Source: Megaleporinus macrocephalus (taxonomy: Eukaryota; Chordata; Actinopteri; Characiformes; Anostomidae). From it: DNA of 64,000 nt. Numbering within the stretch: position 1 is the stretch's first letter; each line of letters begins with the position of its first letter. A model generated the notes under the pieces. The model saw only the letters and a list, made by a program, of their open reading frames with translations, was not told the DNA's origin and did no database searches. The DNA lies in the NCBI GenBank assembly GCA_021613375.1, contig CM038716.1:1916684-1980683 (forward strand), written 5' to 3'. A program made the translations under genes and the position numbers. This document shows positions 1 through 14,573 of this stretch, in pieces.

Positions 1-3000
1 GCAGTTGCAGTGTAGATTCTTTAGTGTAGAGCTTTAAAACTCTGAAGTTTTCCTTAAAACAAACAAACATAAAATAACGTCCCATAATTATTCAACTAGA
101 CAGTGGTGGACTGTTTGAAGGGCAGGGGTGAACAAAAAAAAAAAGCACCTACTGGTTGACTGAGGGAAATGGGACAACGTTCAAAAAGATATGATGCATC
201 CTGTATGATGAAACAGTTTTCAGCAGGTGTTGTACAACTGTATAGATTTTTTTTATGTGAATGTGATAAACATTGGATAGACGTTGACTAATCGCTGATG
301 ATGTCATTAATAAAACCACAGCAGAAGGGAATGCTTTTCAACTTTAAAATCCAAACTTAAAAATCTGTAATGAAGCCAAATCTCTCAAATTTGTATATGA
401 CTTTGGCGCATCCTTGGCAGCGCTACCAAGACATATGCCTGTGTTGGCAGTCCAGGGAGTCAGAGGACTCCCCATACTATTGACACATGGCTTTTTATTG
501 TAGTCTTCTGGAAACTGGAGATACATCCTATATCTTTGAAGCATGGTAGATCTGCAGAGAAGCCAAACTCTACAGTGATTTACCCTTTTCAACAAACCCT
601 GTAAAATCACCTGTAAAGTCAACAAGTCTGTGCAACCGCTAGTCTTCATCCATGATTAAGATTATGTTATTAGGCGATCCAGATTCTAAGTATAACCTCG
701 TCTCTATGATAAAAACACACAGTGTACTATAAACCTTTAACATGTTTAGTAAAACACACAGAAACTATTGTTTCACACATACATAGAAATAATAATGTCA
801 ATGAGAAAGATTTGATTTTAACAGTGACATTCCTCTCATTTGACAGCAGCAGAAGACAGAAAGCTTTCTTTTTTTTTGCGATACACCTTGTCATGGTACC
901 CACTTTGGTAAAGCCTGCACTATAGGGAATCTGTAGGCCACTGTATCTAATTGTCTTCACTGGAGGGGCACCCATTCGGAAACGTCCCACACTCTCATGT
1001 GAGGGCACCATTTAAAGCAATGCATAACATTTTATCCACTTGTGGGACACGTCTACATTAGAGAAGCACCTAATTGTGCACTTCATCATATCTTCAGTAG
1101 AGTACACAGGGATGCTTGCCATTTCCTCTAATGCACAAGGCCTGTTGGGACACAAGGTCTGTTGGGGCGGCACAGAGGGCATTTTTAAATCGGCAGGGCA
1201 CCCATAGAGAACGTCATGTTTAGACCAGTGCAAGGTCTACACTAGAAGGGCTCTCATTAACACACATTATGGTTTTATTTATTTGTTGTTTAAGGGGATT
1301 ATTTATTGCATAAATTATTCCTTGAAAGGGCATGTTAGAGGGCACTCTGTCTTTTTATCAAGGGAAGGACAACCTAAAAGGCATTTTCCACCTTTTTTGA
1401 CACTTCAGAGGGCACTTTTTTAGGGCACCGGCAGTCAAACCCCCGCCCCTTAAGTCCGCCAGTGTTACTAGACATTAAGACATTCATCAAAAGTTGCATT
1501 GTATTTGGAAAAATGGTAATGCATTAAATGCACTTAATTCCAACCTGTATTTAATTTACACAAGAATAAAATACGATACATAAACAGTAAAAAAGTAAAA
1601 TCCTGAAGACAGAATTGTGATGATGTAATATAGTAATGTAGTCTATATGTGGACATCAAGCAGTTTCAATACATTTCTACTGACACTATCTTAGTAAAAG
1701 AAAGAAAGCCTCAAAATAACCCAAAATTAACTAATTGTAATAAGATGCCTCTTCTGCTTAGAACTGAGGATAGATCCATCAGAATATATCCCTGGAAATT
1801 ATGAACACAAATGAGTAGGTTGATTTCCCAGTGGTTCCTTGCTCGACACTAATGCCACAAAACCAACTAGGAACATAAATGAATTGTAATTGTTCCATTA
1901 CTGTCCGCCAGATCTGGATCAATATTATCAAAGTGTGGGTTAAACTGGCTCACTCACGGTCTTGGTCTTCAAATCTTAGCTAAAGAAGAGCATTCAGATG
2001 GAGGCAGAGACTGTGGAAATAATGTAGATGTGTAATTCTGTTTGTTCTAAAACCTCTACACAGGTGAGAAATTTTGCTGACTTGCAGTACTTGGTTATGT
2101 GAGAATATAGATCATGTTGATTAAAGCTCATCTTCCCAGCAGCTGCAGTTGGTGGCACTGCATTTTCATCAGAAGGATCTTGCGGATTGCGTGCTGCAGA
2201 CTGTGTCTCTTTCGCTGAGTCAGCATGATGGCAGCGGCACCTTATAGAACAGAGCACAGGAAGGCAAGTCAGGGTCAAAGCTATTCTGCCTGCAAGAAGT
2301 ATAGTGAGCACAGCAGTGTGTAGACATTTTCATGCAATTTAGTTTGGTACACTGGCTTATCCTCAGATTTTAAGTATTGTTACTGAGAATGCACCAGTCA
2401 TTATTATTATCACTGATTTCAATATTATTACAGCCAAATTGGCTAATGTGTTTTGGGTTGATTTTTATTAGTCTTTTAATAAGCAATAGGCAACAAAGAC
2501 AGAAAGAGTACACTACACCTTACCTGTAGCTTACCCCCCATGTGTTACCAAAGTCCTTTGGGAAAGTGCACTTGATGGCCATCTTGGCAATGACAGTTAT
2601 TTCCACTCATGTAAGACCAGGCTCCGACCGTTTTTAAAGGGGAGAAGCCTACAGCTTAGTTTTGCGTGTTTTAATTTATGGCATTAGGGGTGCTAGTGAT
2701 ACACACATAGAAGGTACTGTTGGTAGGGAAGTGGACTTTTAAAATTGACAAAATATGGGAAAAAAATCACATTTTCACATTTTCTCATGGCTATGCCATT
2801 TCAATTACTAAATAATCAGCTCTTTACATGCAGTTCACATTTTGTGTGCCAAATGAATGCACATAGACTGGTGAGTACACCTACAATGCATGTATATACT
2901 TGGTTGGATCCCATTTATATTGATAAAAATTGTCACAAAAATAAAATAAATCTGCACAATAATACATTTATTTAAAGTTAAATAAATTTGCACACTGGGA

Positions 3001-4060
3001 AATAATGCAGCCCCAAATGCTAACTTGTAATCTGCGATTATACTTGAGCACTTTGAGGATTTACCTATTAACTACAGTTCCTCACTGTACAGCCAATATA
3101 ACAACACCTGCCCTAGATACAGTACCTGCCCCAGATTGGCTTTATTATTCGCTCCATCAGCCCCGATATTCTTTTCTTTCTAGGAACATTCAAACCAAAA
3201 ACTACTTTCCATTTGATACTTGTGAAATTTTTGCAAAACAATGAAATGTGACTTTCCTATAGCAATTTAGTGAGATCTAAATAAATGTTTAGTCTAATGT
3301 AAGATACAATGGTCTAGCCCGTTTCTGCAGACATTAAAAAGCATGCATTGCACCTTTAGTCTGAATTTTTGCACCCATAATTGAGTTTAGAAAAAATGGA
3401 AAAGCAATTATGTAGATGGCAGAAAACCTAAATATAAAACAGATCAGGCAGTGCCATATGTAGATTAGTAGAATTAATCCACATACTACTTATACATATA
3501 CATCTTATATACATACAGCCAAACATATGTTTTATTGTACTGCAGTAAAACATACAGGCATCTTCTGTTGTTAGCATACTGGATGTCCTGTAAATTACTA
3601 ATATATAGATAACAATTAGGCTTACTATTGTGGACATGCACAGATTTTAAAATACATATCAGAGGTGAGAACAAGACATTTAGCTCCAAGTAAATTCCAA
3701 GTCTCAATTCTTGACAATCTTCCCAATGTAAGCCTCAAGTCCTGATTTAAATCCTGGGTTAGTACAAGCAAGTTTAAATTTAAGTGTCAAGTCAGTCAAG
3801 TCACTGTTTAATGACATTCTTTTATAATTAAAAAAATAATTCCTAGGTTTGAGAAACATAAGTGTTGTTCCTTACTGTTCTTAGCATCAAAAAATATGTA
3901 CAAGATGACAGATGACAGCAAAACTAGTTACTGCTTACAAAACTCACTTCAATTCATTCGCATTTTATATTCTATTTAGCTATATATTAGTATATATCTC
4001 GCCCTCACTAGTCAACTGAGCTGGTCAACAGTAAGATAAAATGCTAATGCTAAATGCTAC
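1..4060. other. AT-rich intergenic sequence
   Basis: No gene recognised. Short open frames are scattered and unconvincing. A slightly GC-richer exon-like piece lies at about 2130-2310 on the minus strand and is listed separately. An A-run near 138-145 and other simple AT tracts occur. Confidence 0.6.
2130..2285 (-). other. Unassigned exon-like segment
   Basis: On the minus strand a good acceptor-like tract (ACTTCTTGCAG near 2290) is followed by an open frame whose first part reads as a short hydrophobic stretch (LTLTCLPVLC) followed by CRCHH and an Asp/Glu/Pro/Ala-rich segment. That order resembles the end of a membrane helix followed by a small cytoplasmic tail. FXYD-type proteins, whose mammalian genes lie near SCN2B, were considered, but no FXYD motif or partner exon is visible. 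The frame has no early stop and no good donor. It could be chance. Confidence 0.2.
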
Positions 4061-4061
4061 C

Positions 4062-5187
4062 ATTGTAGTATGTAGTAGTTGAAATGCTGCATAAAATTTA
4101 AATAAATGTAAATAAAACAAAATGTAAATGGGATATTTCTATATTTTCACAATAGAAATATTCACAGTAGAACATTGAACAGATATCAGAAGTTGCAAGT
4201 GAAACATTTCATGAAAATTATTTACTCATAGATACTCATAGAGACATACAGAACTTGCAAAGCGTCTCAAAAAAGGCCATGACCATTGTGTAGTATCCCC
4301 TCTTTTTTTAACAACAGTCTGTAAATGTTTGGAATGTGAGGGGACCAACTGATGGTGTTTTGGTAGAGGAATGTTGTTCCATTCTTGTCTGATGTAGAAT
4401 TTTAGGTGTTTAGCAGTCCTGAGTCTTCTTTGCCAGATTTTTCATTTCATGATGCGGCAAATATTTTCTATTGGTGAAAGGCCGGGACTGCAGGCAGGCC
4501 AGCTCAGCCCCTGAATTTTCTACTGCAAAACTATGCTGTTGTGATGGATGCAGTACTTGTTTAGCATTGTCTTGCTGAAATATGCAAGGCCTTCCCTGAA
4601 AGAGACATTGTCTGGATGGAAGCATGTGCTGTTTTAAAACCGAATCAAAATTATGGAGTAATTTGCCCAAAGAACAATTTTCCATATTACCTCAGTTCAT
4701 TTTAAATGAGCCCAGAGAAGACACTGGCGTTTCTGTATCATGTTTTCGTCTATACATGCATTTGCGGATTGTACGGTGAACTGTATTTACAGTTCTTGAG
4801 TCCATGCAGTGATTGCCAGTATAAAATCATGCCTGTTTTAAATGTAGTCTGCTGTCTGATGGGCCAAAGATCTTGAGCATCCAATATTGACCGCCTACCT
4901 TGTCCCTTACATACAGGGATTTCTGATTAAGGTTATCTGAAATTGTTCCACATTTTTTGACACCTCTGCCCATTTTTTGCTTCTTAAAATGCCCTTTTGA
5001 TGCCCAGTCATGCTGTTTTTTTGTTCCAATACTTACTTTTCCAGTTTGTGTTGCCCCTGCTGTCCCTTTCAACACCTGATATGTGTTCTATGTTCTATTG
5101 TGAATAAATATGGATATACAGTATGAGACTTATAAATCATTAAATTCTGATTTTATTTACATTAACTTTTTTGGAATTGGGGTTGTA
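4062..5187 (-). mobile_element. Tc1/mariner-like transposon remnant
   Basis: The right end, GGGGTTGTAG at 5178-5187, is the terminal inverted repeat of a very common fish Tc1 family that begins CTACAACCCC on the other strand. Reading leftward on the minus strand, the pieces match the transposase order. A helix-turn-helix-region remnant lies at about 4730-5075. A DDE-domain piece at 4410-4685 contains MLPSRQCLFQGRP and QQDNAK. The C-terminal end at about 4285-4400 reads RQEWNNIPLP and KKRGDTTQW. Frameshifts, stops and an internal deletion break the gene. The left end is a poorly preserved inverted repeat near 4062-4140. Non-functional. Confidence 0.85.
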
Positions 5188-7369
5188 GACCTAGTAGTAG
5201 TAGTGTTATTACATGAAGAAGAAGAAGCTGTTTTTGTGAGGGATAGTATATAAGTGTAATATGAAATGAGCAGCATTTTTAGAAGAAAATGTATCAGACA
5301 AATCAAGATAGCACAATCGTCACTTTTTAAATTAGGTTTCACTTTTTATTTTTATTTTCTACTTGTTTATATTCTACCAGTGCAAAAAACATCTCTTTAC
5401 AACTTGTTACCAACATCAAATAATCTCATGCCTGAGTGTCACCCATCTGGCAGAACCTCTTGTTCAGAGCTATGCAATACACATGTAAACATGATCGAAT
5501 TTCCATAATTATATAGAGTATAACTCACATTCATATTACCACTGAAAAAATAAGATGTGAACAATATAAAGATGTGCAATGTAAAATAAATCATGCAGTA
5601 TATAAAGTCAAAGTCATATTCTCATAGTACAGCTATGTATCACATGTGTACTGTCTTTTTTTTAAAGTAACAGTGGCTGTGTTTTTCTCGAGAAGGATGG
5701 ATGAATATGAATATGGACATAATTGAGGGCACAGAGCTGTAGCATCCTTTCTGAAGTGCAGCCATTCAAGCATCAGGTCTATTACTGTAAAGCCATCATG
5801 CTGCAATGTGATTTTTCCATTCTCATTTAAGGGAGTGCATCAAAACCCATCATAAAACTACTCATTCTGTGAGTTACATTGGAATGAACACGCCACAAAT
5901 TGAATTGCACGTATGTGTCATATGTGTATCTAATACTGATGCCATCAGTCATGGACACTGTGTGGTATACCAAATCCCTATCTGCATGATTTGGTGGCAT
6001 ATTTGAGATCAATAATAAACACAAAGGGTACACATAGTTTCCAATATTTTAGACCCTGATGTCTTTACTCCACTATTATATTCCCAGGATTTCACTTGCT
6101 GCATTTTATGTCTTGGATTGTACGGCAATAAGAACACTGACAAACAATCATGACATGAATGTAAAGCCATTTGTATAACATTGTAAAAAAAAATTGTTTT
6201 TCTAATATATATTCATATATTCAACAAATACATTTGGGAACCAACTTACTTCTCATAGTACCCACTTGGTTTAAATCTACAATACGCTAGTGGTTTGTAA
6301 TCATTGTTTTATATATAATTCATTTATTCCAAAAGTAATGCCAGAATCATGGAAAAGTGACTTACAACCAGCCTAACTAGTAATAAGTTTGGCAAAATGT
6401 GATAAAACATAAATTACAAATATCTCTCTTTGGATTCAATTACATGCAAACTAGGAAACTCCCTTATGCCACTTCTAAACAGATTTATGGTGATTTTCCC
6501 CCATTGTTATTAAATATAATAAACATATGCAGTATAGTCAACATATGTATAGATATGCTAGACAATTGTTATAAATGACTTGCAGTGAATGCCAGGCAAA
6601 AGACAAAAACAAATGGATGTTATAACTTTAGGCCTAAAACACAAATTCTTGTTCTGTTAACTTAATATTGGAAATTTAATTAACTCAAAATGTTAAGGCA
6701 GAACAGATACTAACTAAAACAACTTTAAAGTGTGCCAGTTACTTTTTTTAATGAAGTATTCCACAGCAGTTGGAACAAAACCTTGTGTTTCCAAAATGAC
6801 AACTTTACTGGAGGGGCAAAAACATGCTTTACTTTTTTAACCAAGGTCAATGTGACAAAACTCTTTGCAATTATTCAGGATATTTCTATTGTTCTACTTC
6901 CCTTAATATTAACATTAACCACAACAACAAAAAATGAATGTTGTGGGGAAAAATAAATACATGTAGAGACACAAGGTTTTGTTATTTTGTTTAATATGAC
7001 CTGAATGTCTTTTAAATCTCAATATCACTAAGAACCTTTTTTAGGAATTTTATTGTTTTTAGTGATGATAGGATGTAAACATAATTTCTTTACATTACAT
7101 CTAGAGGATGGGTTTTTTCATACATTTGAAAAAGTGAGATTGTAAACTATTATGTCATTATGACAGTGAGCTTTTCAAGTGGCCATTTAGGTAGATAATT
7201 TTGTAATTATACTTTAGGATGTTTTAAAATGCAGTGGTTAATAATAAATAGAAAAGAATTTTTGATTTCTTTGATATAGTTACATTCCACACAATGGAAA
7301 ACAATAGCTTCAGAATAAACCAATAGCATGACATATAGATATGTTTCATGTTTCCTTTAAATGAAAATG

Positions 7370-7424
<55 letters not shown>

Positions 7425-9120
7425 CTAAAAAGAAAAGAAAAGAAAAAAGAAATAACTAGGAGCAATACTTATCATTAACAGTAATATTGTACATATACAA
7501 TACAATATGAAAACCTTCTCATCAAACTAGAAGATAGTCAAACAGCTCATGGTTCAAATAAAGTAGCTCAGTCATTCACTTAATAAGGCAGAAATATTTT
7601 CAATAAGCAATATCATAAAATAGAACAGAACTGCATATGAAAAAGAATGGATTGGTGATAGCAAGTAGCAGATAAGTGGTTCTTAGTTTAGACAAACCAT
7701 CAAAACATTACTGTCAGTTGTCATCATTTATGATTACCATATAAACTAGTGGCAATGAAATCTGTAACTGAAAACATCAATAGTATTTATAATTAAAATT
7801 TCATAGTATGAAGTTTTCTTGCTCTCTATCTTTTATCATTTATATTATTGTTGTCCACTATTTTCTATTATTTAATTTCTTAACATTTGACTTTTTTAAC
7901 AAGTACTTAGATTCTTGCTCTTTAAATCTAGCTACTGTATGTCAAAGTAACTACTAAGCACAATTTTTATGAACTGTCTTGCTTGTGCACTATTTTGAAA
8001 TTTATTTTATAGTAGTTTAAGCAATTTATCACAAACTCAATTCAAACTCTGGTCAATTTATATATTATATTTCATTTGATTGTTTGATGTTGTTCAAGTG
8101 CATATTTAGAGTTGTACGTTACAAATAATGTCCTTTTAATGCTACAGATTTTTTAGAAAACTATAGCACTAATGCAAAAGGAATGTGTAATACTTTAGAC
8201 TATCCACACAATACATTCAAACATACATTATGTAAGACTCTTTACAAGAAAAAACTTAGTATTTGCCTGATTTTGACTCATAAATATCTGATATACATAA
8301 ATATCTGATAACATATTTTAAGTAATTTTCCCTGAAAGGTCTATATAATTTATATTTCAACCTCTTTTTCAAGGTGACTGTGCAATCTGTTGTTGTGCTG
8401 TCTGCATGCCTATGTGTGTGTGAGTATGTGCAGGTATGCATGTATGTAAGGGCATGTGGGCTTTTTGGGTTTTATTTAGTGTTGTATTAGTTTAAAATTT
8501 GCAGTACGTTAAGTGTTTCTGAAATGCTGGCAAATACTGTGAGCATGCTAATGTAAGATTAACACTTCAAAGGTTTGGTGTAATTTGTCATATGAATAAC
8601 TTTTATGTGAAGTTGTATTTCATATTTCAGGAATTCTGTAAAAAAGTTATTAAGTGATCTGTAATTGTCTACGCACAGTCATCTGCTTTGAAATTTAATT
8701 TCTATTTTTGAAATATGATAAAATCTGGATATCATTATAAATCTTTTATTGCTCTGTTCACAATGATGGACACAGCTTTTTTTATTTACATCTTCTAGTT
8801 GCCTTCTAATTAGGTGAAACTTGCAAAGTTGCAAGATAAATATGTTAATCTTTTTTTATACTTGTCTATTGAAAACACTGATTTCCAAACATTTGAACAG
8901 TGATTCCAAACGTTTGAATAGTAGTGTAATTATTTTACATGAGGTTATATGAGTGCACAGCAATGAATGGAAACTAAGGAGACATATTGGTTAGATGCAC
9001 CAGTAAAAGGGGCTTCTACTATAGTGGTATCTTTTCTGTTTGCTGAATACAAAAGACAGAGCAAAAAACATTTAGACACAAACAAGCACACACACACGAA
9101 ATTGCTGTGTACATTTAGTC
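5188..9120. other. AT-rich intergenic sequence
   Basis: No gene recognised. Contains a (GATA)n microsatellite at 7370-7424 and otherwise AT-rich sequence with only random short open frames. Confidence 0.6.
7370..7424. repeat. (GATA)n microsatellite
   Basis: About 13-14 uninterrupted copies of GATA followed by an AAAGA-rich tail (7425-7450). A complementary tetranucleotide array occurs at 47483-47540. Confidence 0.97.
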
Positions 9121-9126
9121 CTCACA

Positions 9127-9420
9127 AGTACAGCCATATGCAAATGTTTGGACACCCTCGGTCAAATTATGGTTTATTGATTTTCTAAGTTCTCATCTAC
9201 TACAGATAACAAGCCTCTACACATTTCAATGCACAGTTTTTTTATTTATATTGCAGTAATTTATAAATGTACTTTGACCCTTATTTGAGTCCATACAAAC
9301 ACAAAAAATAACGTTTAATAAATGAATAAATGTAAAATTTAATCTTATTTTATCTTATGTCTTATCTGATCTTAGTTCCTTCTCATTTTATTGTATGTAT
9401 TGTATTATCAAAAATAAGCA
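9127..9420 (+). mobile_element. Degraded DNA-transposon-type repeat
   Basis: Opens with CATATGCAAATGTTTGGACA, a terminal motif I recognise from a widespread fish interspersed DNA repeat, followed by AT-rich sequence typical of such elements. Family not named. It abuts the Tc1 remnant to its right, which may have inserted into it. Confidence 0.45.
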
Positions 9421-9429
9421 AAAGATTCA

Positions 9430-10640
9430 AGGAATCATTTTTATCATTTAGCTTATCAACAATTGTTTTTGTAAATATATGTTCATTCTCATAATGATGT
9501 CTGCAAAATATTGGGGCAGGAGAAATTTAAAATTAGAAACACTGAAACAGTATAAAACAGGTGATGCAATCATGCTTGGATATAAAAGGAGCATCCAGGT
9601 ATGATCCTTTAAAAGTCATTTAAAACTAAAGATGGGTTGAGGCTCCAAATGATAGGTCTGATATTTTAAGGATTCTGGGTATTTTACCCTGTAAAGTGCA
9701 TAAATTAATCCAAAGCTTTCAAAAATCAGAGGAAATATTGTGCATAAAAAAAGGCTGAAAACCACAATGAATGCCTGTTTCTTTGACTCTCAGATGTTAC
9801 TCCATTAAAAATCTGTGCTACTATCACCATATGCGCTTGACAATATTTTTACAAACTACTGACAGTAGACACCATCCATCACTGCATTAACAAATGCAAG
9901 TTAAGACTATATAAGCTATATAAGACTACAAGACTATATTATATAAGACTATATAAGTTAAGCATATATCAGCAATGTCCAGAAACACCACCAACTTCTC
10001 TGAGTTTAAGATAATCTGAAATGGACTGATGCTCAGTTGGGCTGTATATGTGATTTAACGACCTCCAGCAGGTTCAAATTAGTGCCATTAGTGGGCAACC
10101 TACTCATCTTTGGAAGCACCAATAATGCTGTACATATTTTGGGGCAGCATAAATTGTCTTTTAAACACTGGACCATGTTTTTTTTTAACATGGCAACACC
10201 AAGAAACAAACTGCACATGTCACAGCAGCATAGTTGCGTTGCAGAGTGTGACGGAGATTGCAGGCACAAGACTGGCCTGCCTACAGTCCAGAACTGTCTC
10301 CCTTTGAAAATGCACTTTTATTAAGTTCACAGCACAACAACGAAGGCACTGTATGATTGCACAGCCAAAGACATGTTTAACAAAAGAGTCTGCCTTCCAA
10401 ATTGGCTTAGTTTGTTTCTTAAGTTCCTAAAAGATTAATGTGTTACTACAAGGAAAGATGTTTTAACACAGGAAATTACACAGGCATTAAATTCGAAATG
10501 AGAGTATATTTACAAACAACAATGCTGTTCATAAGGTAACTCACTAAATATTGTGGTTTTATATACTTTTTAAATCAATTTGAATAAAAAAATCACTGCT
10601 TTTTTATTGGCATTTCACACATAGTAAATTTTTTTGGGAT
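9430..10640 (+). mobile_element. Tc1/mariner-like transposon remnant
   Basis: Plus-strand decayed copy of a fish Tc1 element. The order of recognisable pieces is right: a leader with TATAAAAGGAGCATCC at 9580-9596; an initiator region with AAGATGGGTTGAGGCTC near 9629; a middle piece at about 9980-10040 (ACACCACCAACTTCTCTGAG); the DDE-region piece ACTGGCCTGCCTACAGTCCA at 10270-10289; and a 3' tail around 10480-10640. Multiple stops and frameshifts; no intact transposase. Confidence 0.8.
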
Positions 10641-13600
10641 AATTCAGTTTGCACATTTTAAGGTTTTTTCTATTCAATATATAAAACTCAATATCTAAAA
10701 AGGACATGTTACCATATTTTCATTTAGACAATCAACAAAATATGTAATTTGACCAAAGCTGTTTTAAATTTTGCATGCAAAGGTGTTTATTTTAAAGGAA
10801 TGGACTGACCACAGTTGCTAACAATGAACAAAAGTTGGTTGTCACCAATTAGCACAATGACATTTGCATAGCACTAAGTGGTGGCTATTTGCATTCACTC
10901 ATTGTTATCAACACTACCTTTCTTGACAAAACTATTTTTTTATGTGCACACACACACACACACAAACACATTTGCAAAAGCACACAGAGAGGAAGATAGA
11001 AAGAGAATCAGAGGGTTTTTTTTGCACCAGACCAGAAGAACAAATAAAAGATATCCAGAAAACATCTTAGAAACATAATCAAACTAGTAATATATTTGGC
11101 AGTATTAGGAACAGTGTGCTTTGTCCTTATCAATAATTGCTGATTGAAAAGACATTAACAATATACCACTTTCCAAAATAATCTCTTAAAATATCACACA
11201 GCGAGTGTGTTGGCAGTAGTTTGAGGAAAAGTTTCAGAAAAGATGCAGGTCCCAGAAAAAGTGTAGTTTAGATCATTGGATTTCTTACTACTGTAAACCT
11301 TGGTGTCAAAATGGAAGAATCTGTAGTTTGGAGACCTGCACTGTAGTTTCTTCACAATGAATTCACACCCAGGAATGGCAGTGGCTGAGTTTTTCAAAAT
11401 GGTGCATATTTGATGGCACGGGCAAGAGAAGACAGGGCCTTAGGATGGGCAGCGATGCAGTCACAGGACAATGGGTCAAGCAAATTTCAATATACATCTT
11501 CAGGCAGGACGGAAACATTTCTGAAAGAGAGATTGGAAGAAGATGAGAGAATAGAAAACATATTTGCGAAGTACATTATATGTACTTCCATTTATTTTTT
11601 CTTTTAATAGTTTCACCTCAAGGTTAGATTTCTCGTATAAGTTCAAGCTGATGAGCAACAGAGACATTTCTCAAGTCTTTTAATGTCTACTGATCTAATA
11701 GACTTTTGAATGAATGAGCCAAGTGACCTCTTTAGCTTTGGAAGCCTTCAAAATTTCAGAATGCTTCATGCAGACTGTGATTCCGATTTTAACAGCGTCA
11801 CTTCTTTTAAAACATATATTATACATTCATTCACAGAATTCATAAAATGACCAACAGCTTATATTATAAATGAATCTCAAGTTAACAGGCTTTTCAGTTC
11901 TTTCTCACATATAGGGAACTAAATACAGTAGTCAATGTACAATATAGATATGTCAGTTAGTGTAAAAAGTTGTATTATGTAATATATGGGGATTTGTCTA
12001 AATTGTGGACGTCTGTGTAACATACAAAAAAATATTTTGCGGCATTGCTTGTTGTTTTTAATAATAACACAAAGAAACTCAGATTACACAATGAAATGTA
12101 TGGTTTATGTTAATGGAAAATAAGTAGTTCTGCAGAAGAAATAGGATGGCACCTTTTTAAAGTTATTTTAGCCTACACAGCCTTGCAATGTCGGGTTTTC
12201 AGGGTGAGGCCGACATAACAAAAACTAGGTTATTTACACTGCATTGAGGGTAAACGTCTGAGAACAACCTGCATGTTACTTGCAAATAAGATTGTAGTGA
12301 GGTCCAGTGCATATTCTCTGAAGATGTTGAGGAACACCTTTACAGCCTCTGCTATACAACCACTTATTGATGAGGGAATAAAAAAATGAGGACATATAAA
12401 CATACTTGAGACATTTAGTTCTTAAATTGGGTTACACAAATGATAGCTAAAGAAAGAAATTGAGTTAACCGTTCCAGTAAAAGTCAAAAACACACAACCA
12501 AGTCACAACACAGAGATGAATAATAAAAGAAGAACGATAGAAGCTTGGTTGGTCTGGGGTAAGAAAGGCAAGGAGGGGTGGAAAAGATCAAATGATCATT
12601 ACAACACAGTAGCTAATACTCAGTTTTACCAGCATGTGAGGGTGGGGCTCCAACAAACTTTAGGCCTTCTAGGTCCAGCAGTCACGTTAGAGCTGTCTGT
12701 TGTGTTGAAAACACACACACACAGAATAAAAATGTATCATTTAACGAGGCCTCATTGTGCTCAGGTGCCATAGAATGCATTCTTTTGATGTCAACATAGA
12801 GTGTATGTGACTTTTTTGTAATGATTTAGCCATAGAAAAGAAGAGCAAACTAACATCTTGGAATAAACTTAAAGGAAAGATGTTGGCATTTGAGTTGGCT
12901 GTTTTCCAGCTTGCAAATTTTATGTTTCGCTTTAAATTGGGCTGCAGCAGAATTCCTTGTAAAAAGTATGAAAGTACATTTCTATCCAGTGTGTCAGCAC
13001 CCATACAAGCTCTAGCAAGGTTGAAGCGAAGATTTAATGAAGACACTGGCACATAGGAGGTCAATTTCAGCCTTGGTAGAAAATGATCATCATCCATGCC
13101 TGCAGAAGGATGACTGGAAAGGGCATGAAACATTTCAGCAACCTCTTTACAGCTTGGAAAGGTACATTTCTTCATATATGCATTCTACCATACCAACTAA
13201 CATATTGTGAACCTCAAACTGCTGTCTACTTCCTCAAATACAAATCCCACAACGGTAAAAGGGCCTGATTCCAAACCCCTAAACTAACTAACTACTGATT
13301 TCATAGTATGTTCAACTGTAGCATTTAAGGTAGAATGAAACATTTGATTAGGAAGCAGGTGAATAGGAAGCCAGTTTTAGTATATGATGAACATTAATAA
13401 TGCCTGTTGACTGCTAGGTTCCTTGAAAAAGGTTTAAAAAGTAATGACCTAGTCTTTTGCACTACATTTCCACATGTTCCTTCTGTGTGAGTCACTGTGG
13501 TGTCTTGCAGTAAACCAGGAAATCACTGCAGAGCTCATCGAAATATGTATGAGCCCACAAAAATGGAACAAACAGCTAGTTTAATTTCAAGACCAAATCA

Positions 13601-13859
13601 CAGAGTTGTAAATGAACCACATCCAGGCATTTTTAACCCAGAGCATCAGAAAACAATTTAAAATACTGAATACTGAATAAATGCATTGAAGGGTGCATTT
13701 CATGAAGGATTTTTTATGAACTGATTTCAGAATTCTTTCTCCTAAACACCCATAGGAGAAAGGAGTAGTTTAACATAATTGGAAGAAGTGCAGGAGAAAA
13801 GCAAAGCAGGAGTTTTTCCAATGGATAACTAGAAGTTTTCTGTATTATATAAAGGACAG

Positions 13860-13920
<61 letters not shown>

Positions 13921-14567
13921 AAGAAGATGCATTGGAGCCAAATGCATGGCTAAATCACTTAAGTCTCAAACTGACTTTAAGTAAGACTTAGATACACCAA
14001 GTAGAAGTTAATTAGATTAAGAAGAGAACAGATTTAGAATATTTATTTTGTCTGGGTTGTGGCTCAAAGTCAGTAAACAAGAGATACTTTTAGTTAAGGG
14101 CTGTTACTACATTACTCAAATTAAAAAATAAATGATTATACTGTGCCTTCTAATTAGCAATGATTATTTCCGTGAGAAACACAGTCAAATGAACACAGGC
14201 ATAAACAATGCATTTTTGCCACACAGTGTTTTTTAAAATGATAAAATGATAACTAAATAAACTAAATAAAGAAATAAAGGTGTCAAAAATTTCATAAAAA
14301 AGTCAAATCATATTTGGTTTCCTGAAGAACCTTTTTAACAAATTCTTCATAGCAAATAAATCTTTGAAAATGAGATGGGCAAACAATCCTTTTTAAATTT
14401 TAGAATGTGGAGGTTCTATATCAATTAAATGTTTTACCTAGAACCCTAAAATCAAGGAAACACTTTACATTTTTAAATGTAGATTGTTTCTGCTTGGTAA
14501 AGCAAGTTTACCTATTTAAAAAAAACCTGATTCAGAAGAGAAACAGCCAGCATAAAGGCTCACTGCA
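10641..14567. other. AT-rich sequence downstream of scn2b
   Basis: Could include an extended scn2b 3' UTR or be intergenic. It holds a 58-bp (TA)n tract (13861-13918) and a short CA repeat (about 10949-10964). A 144-codon minus-strand open frame at 12741-13175 has no recognisable domain and is not called a gene. Confidence 0.55.
13861..13918. repeat. (TA)n microsatellite
   Basis: About 29 uninterrupted TA dinucleotides. Such tracts can extrude cruciforms and are unstable. Confidence 0.97.
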
Positions 14568-14573
14568 TTTATT
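14568..14573 (-). terminator. Candidate poly(A) signal for scn2b
   Basis: Minus-strand AATAAA about 275 nt after the scn2b stop codon. It is the first canonical hexamer I noticed downstream. Mammalian SCN2B has a much longer 3' UTR, so the true end could lie further left, within 10.6-14.5 kb; several other minus-strand AATAAA hexamers occur there. Confidence 0.3.

Noticed and set aside
12741..13175. 144-codon minus-strand open frame, the longest in the window
   Set aside because: No recognisable domain, no signal or membrane pattern of a known family. It lies 1.7 kb downstream of scn2b in AT-rich DNA and is probably chance or 3' UTR.
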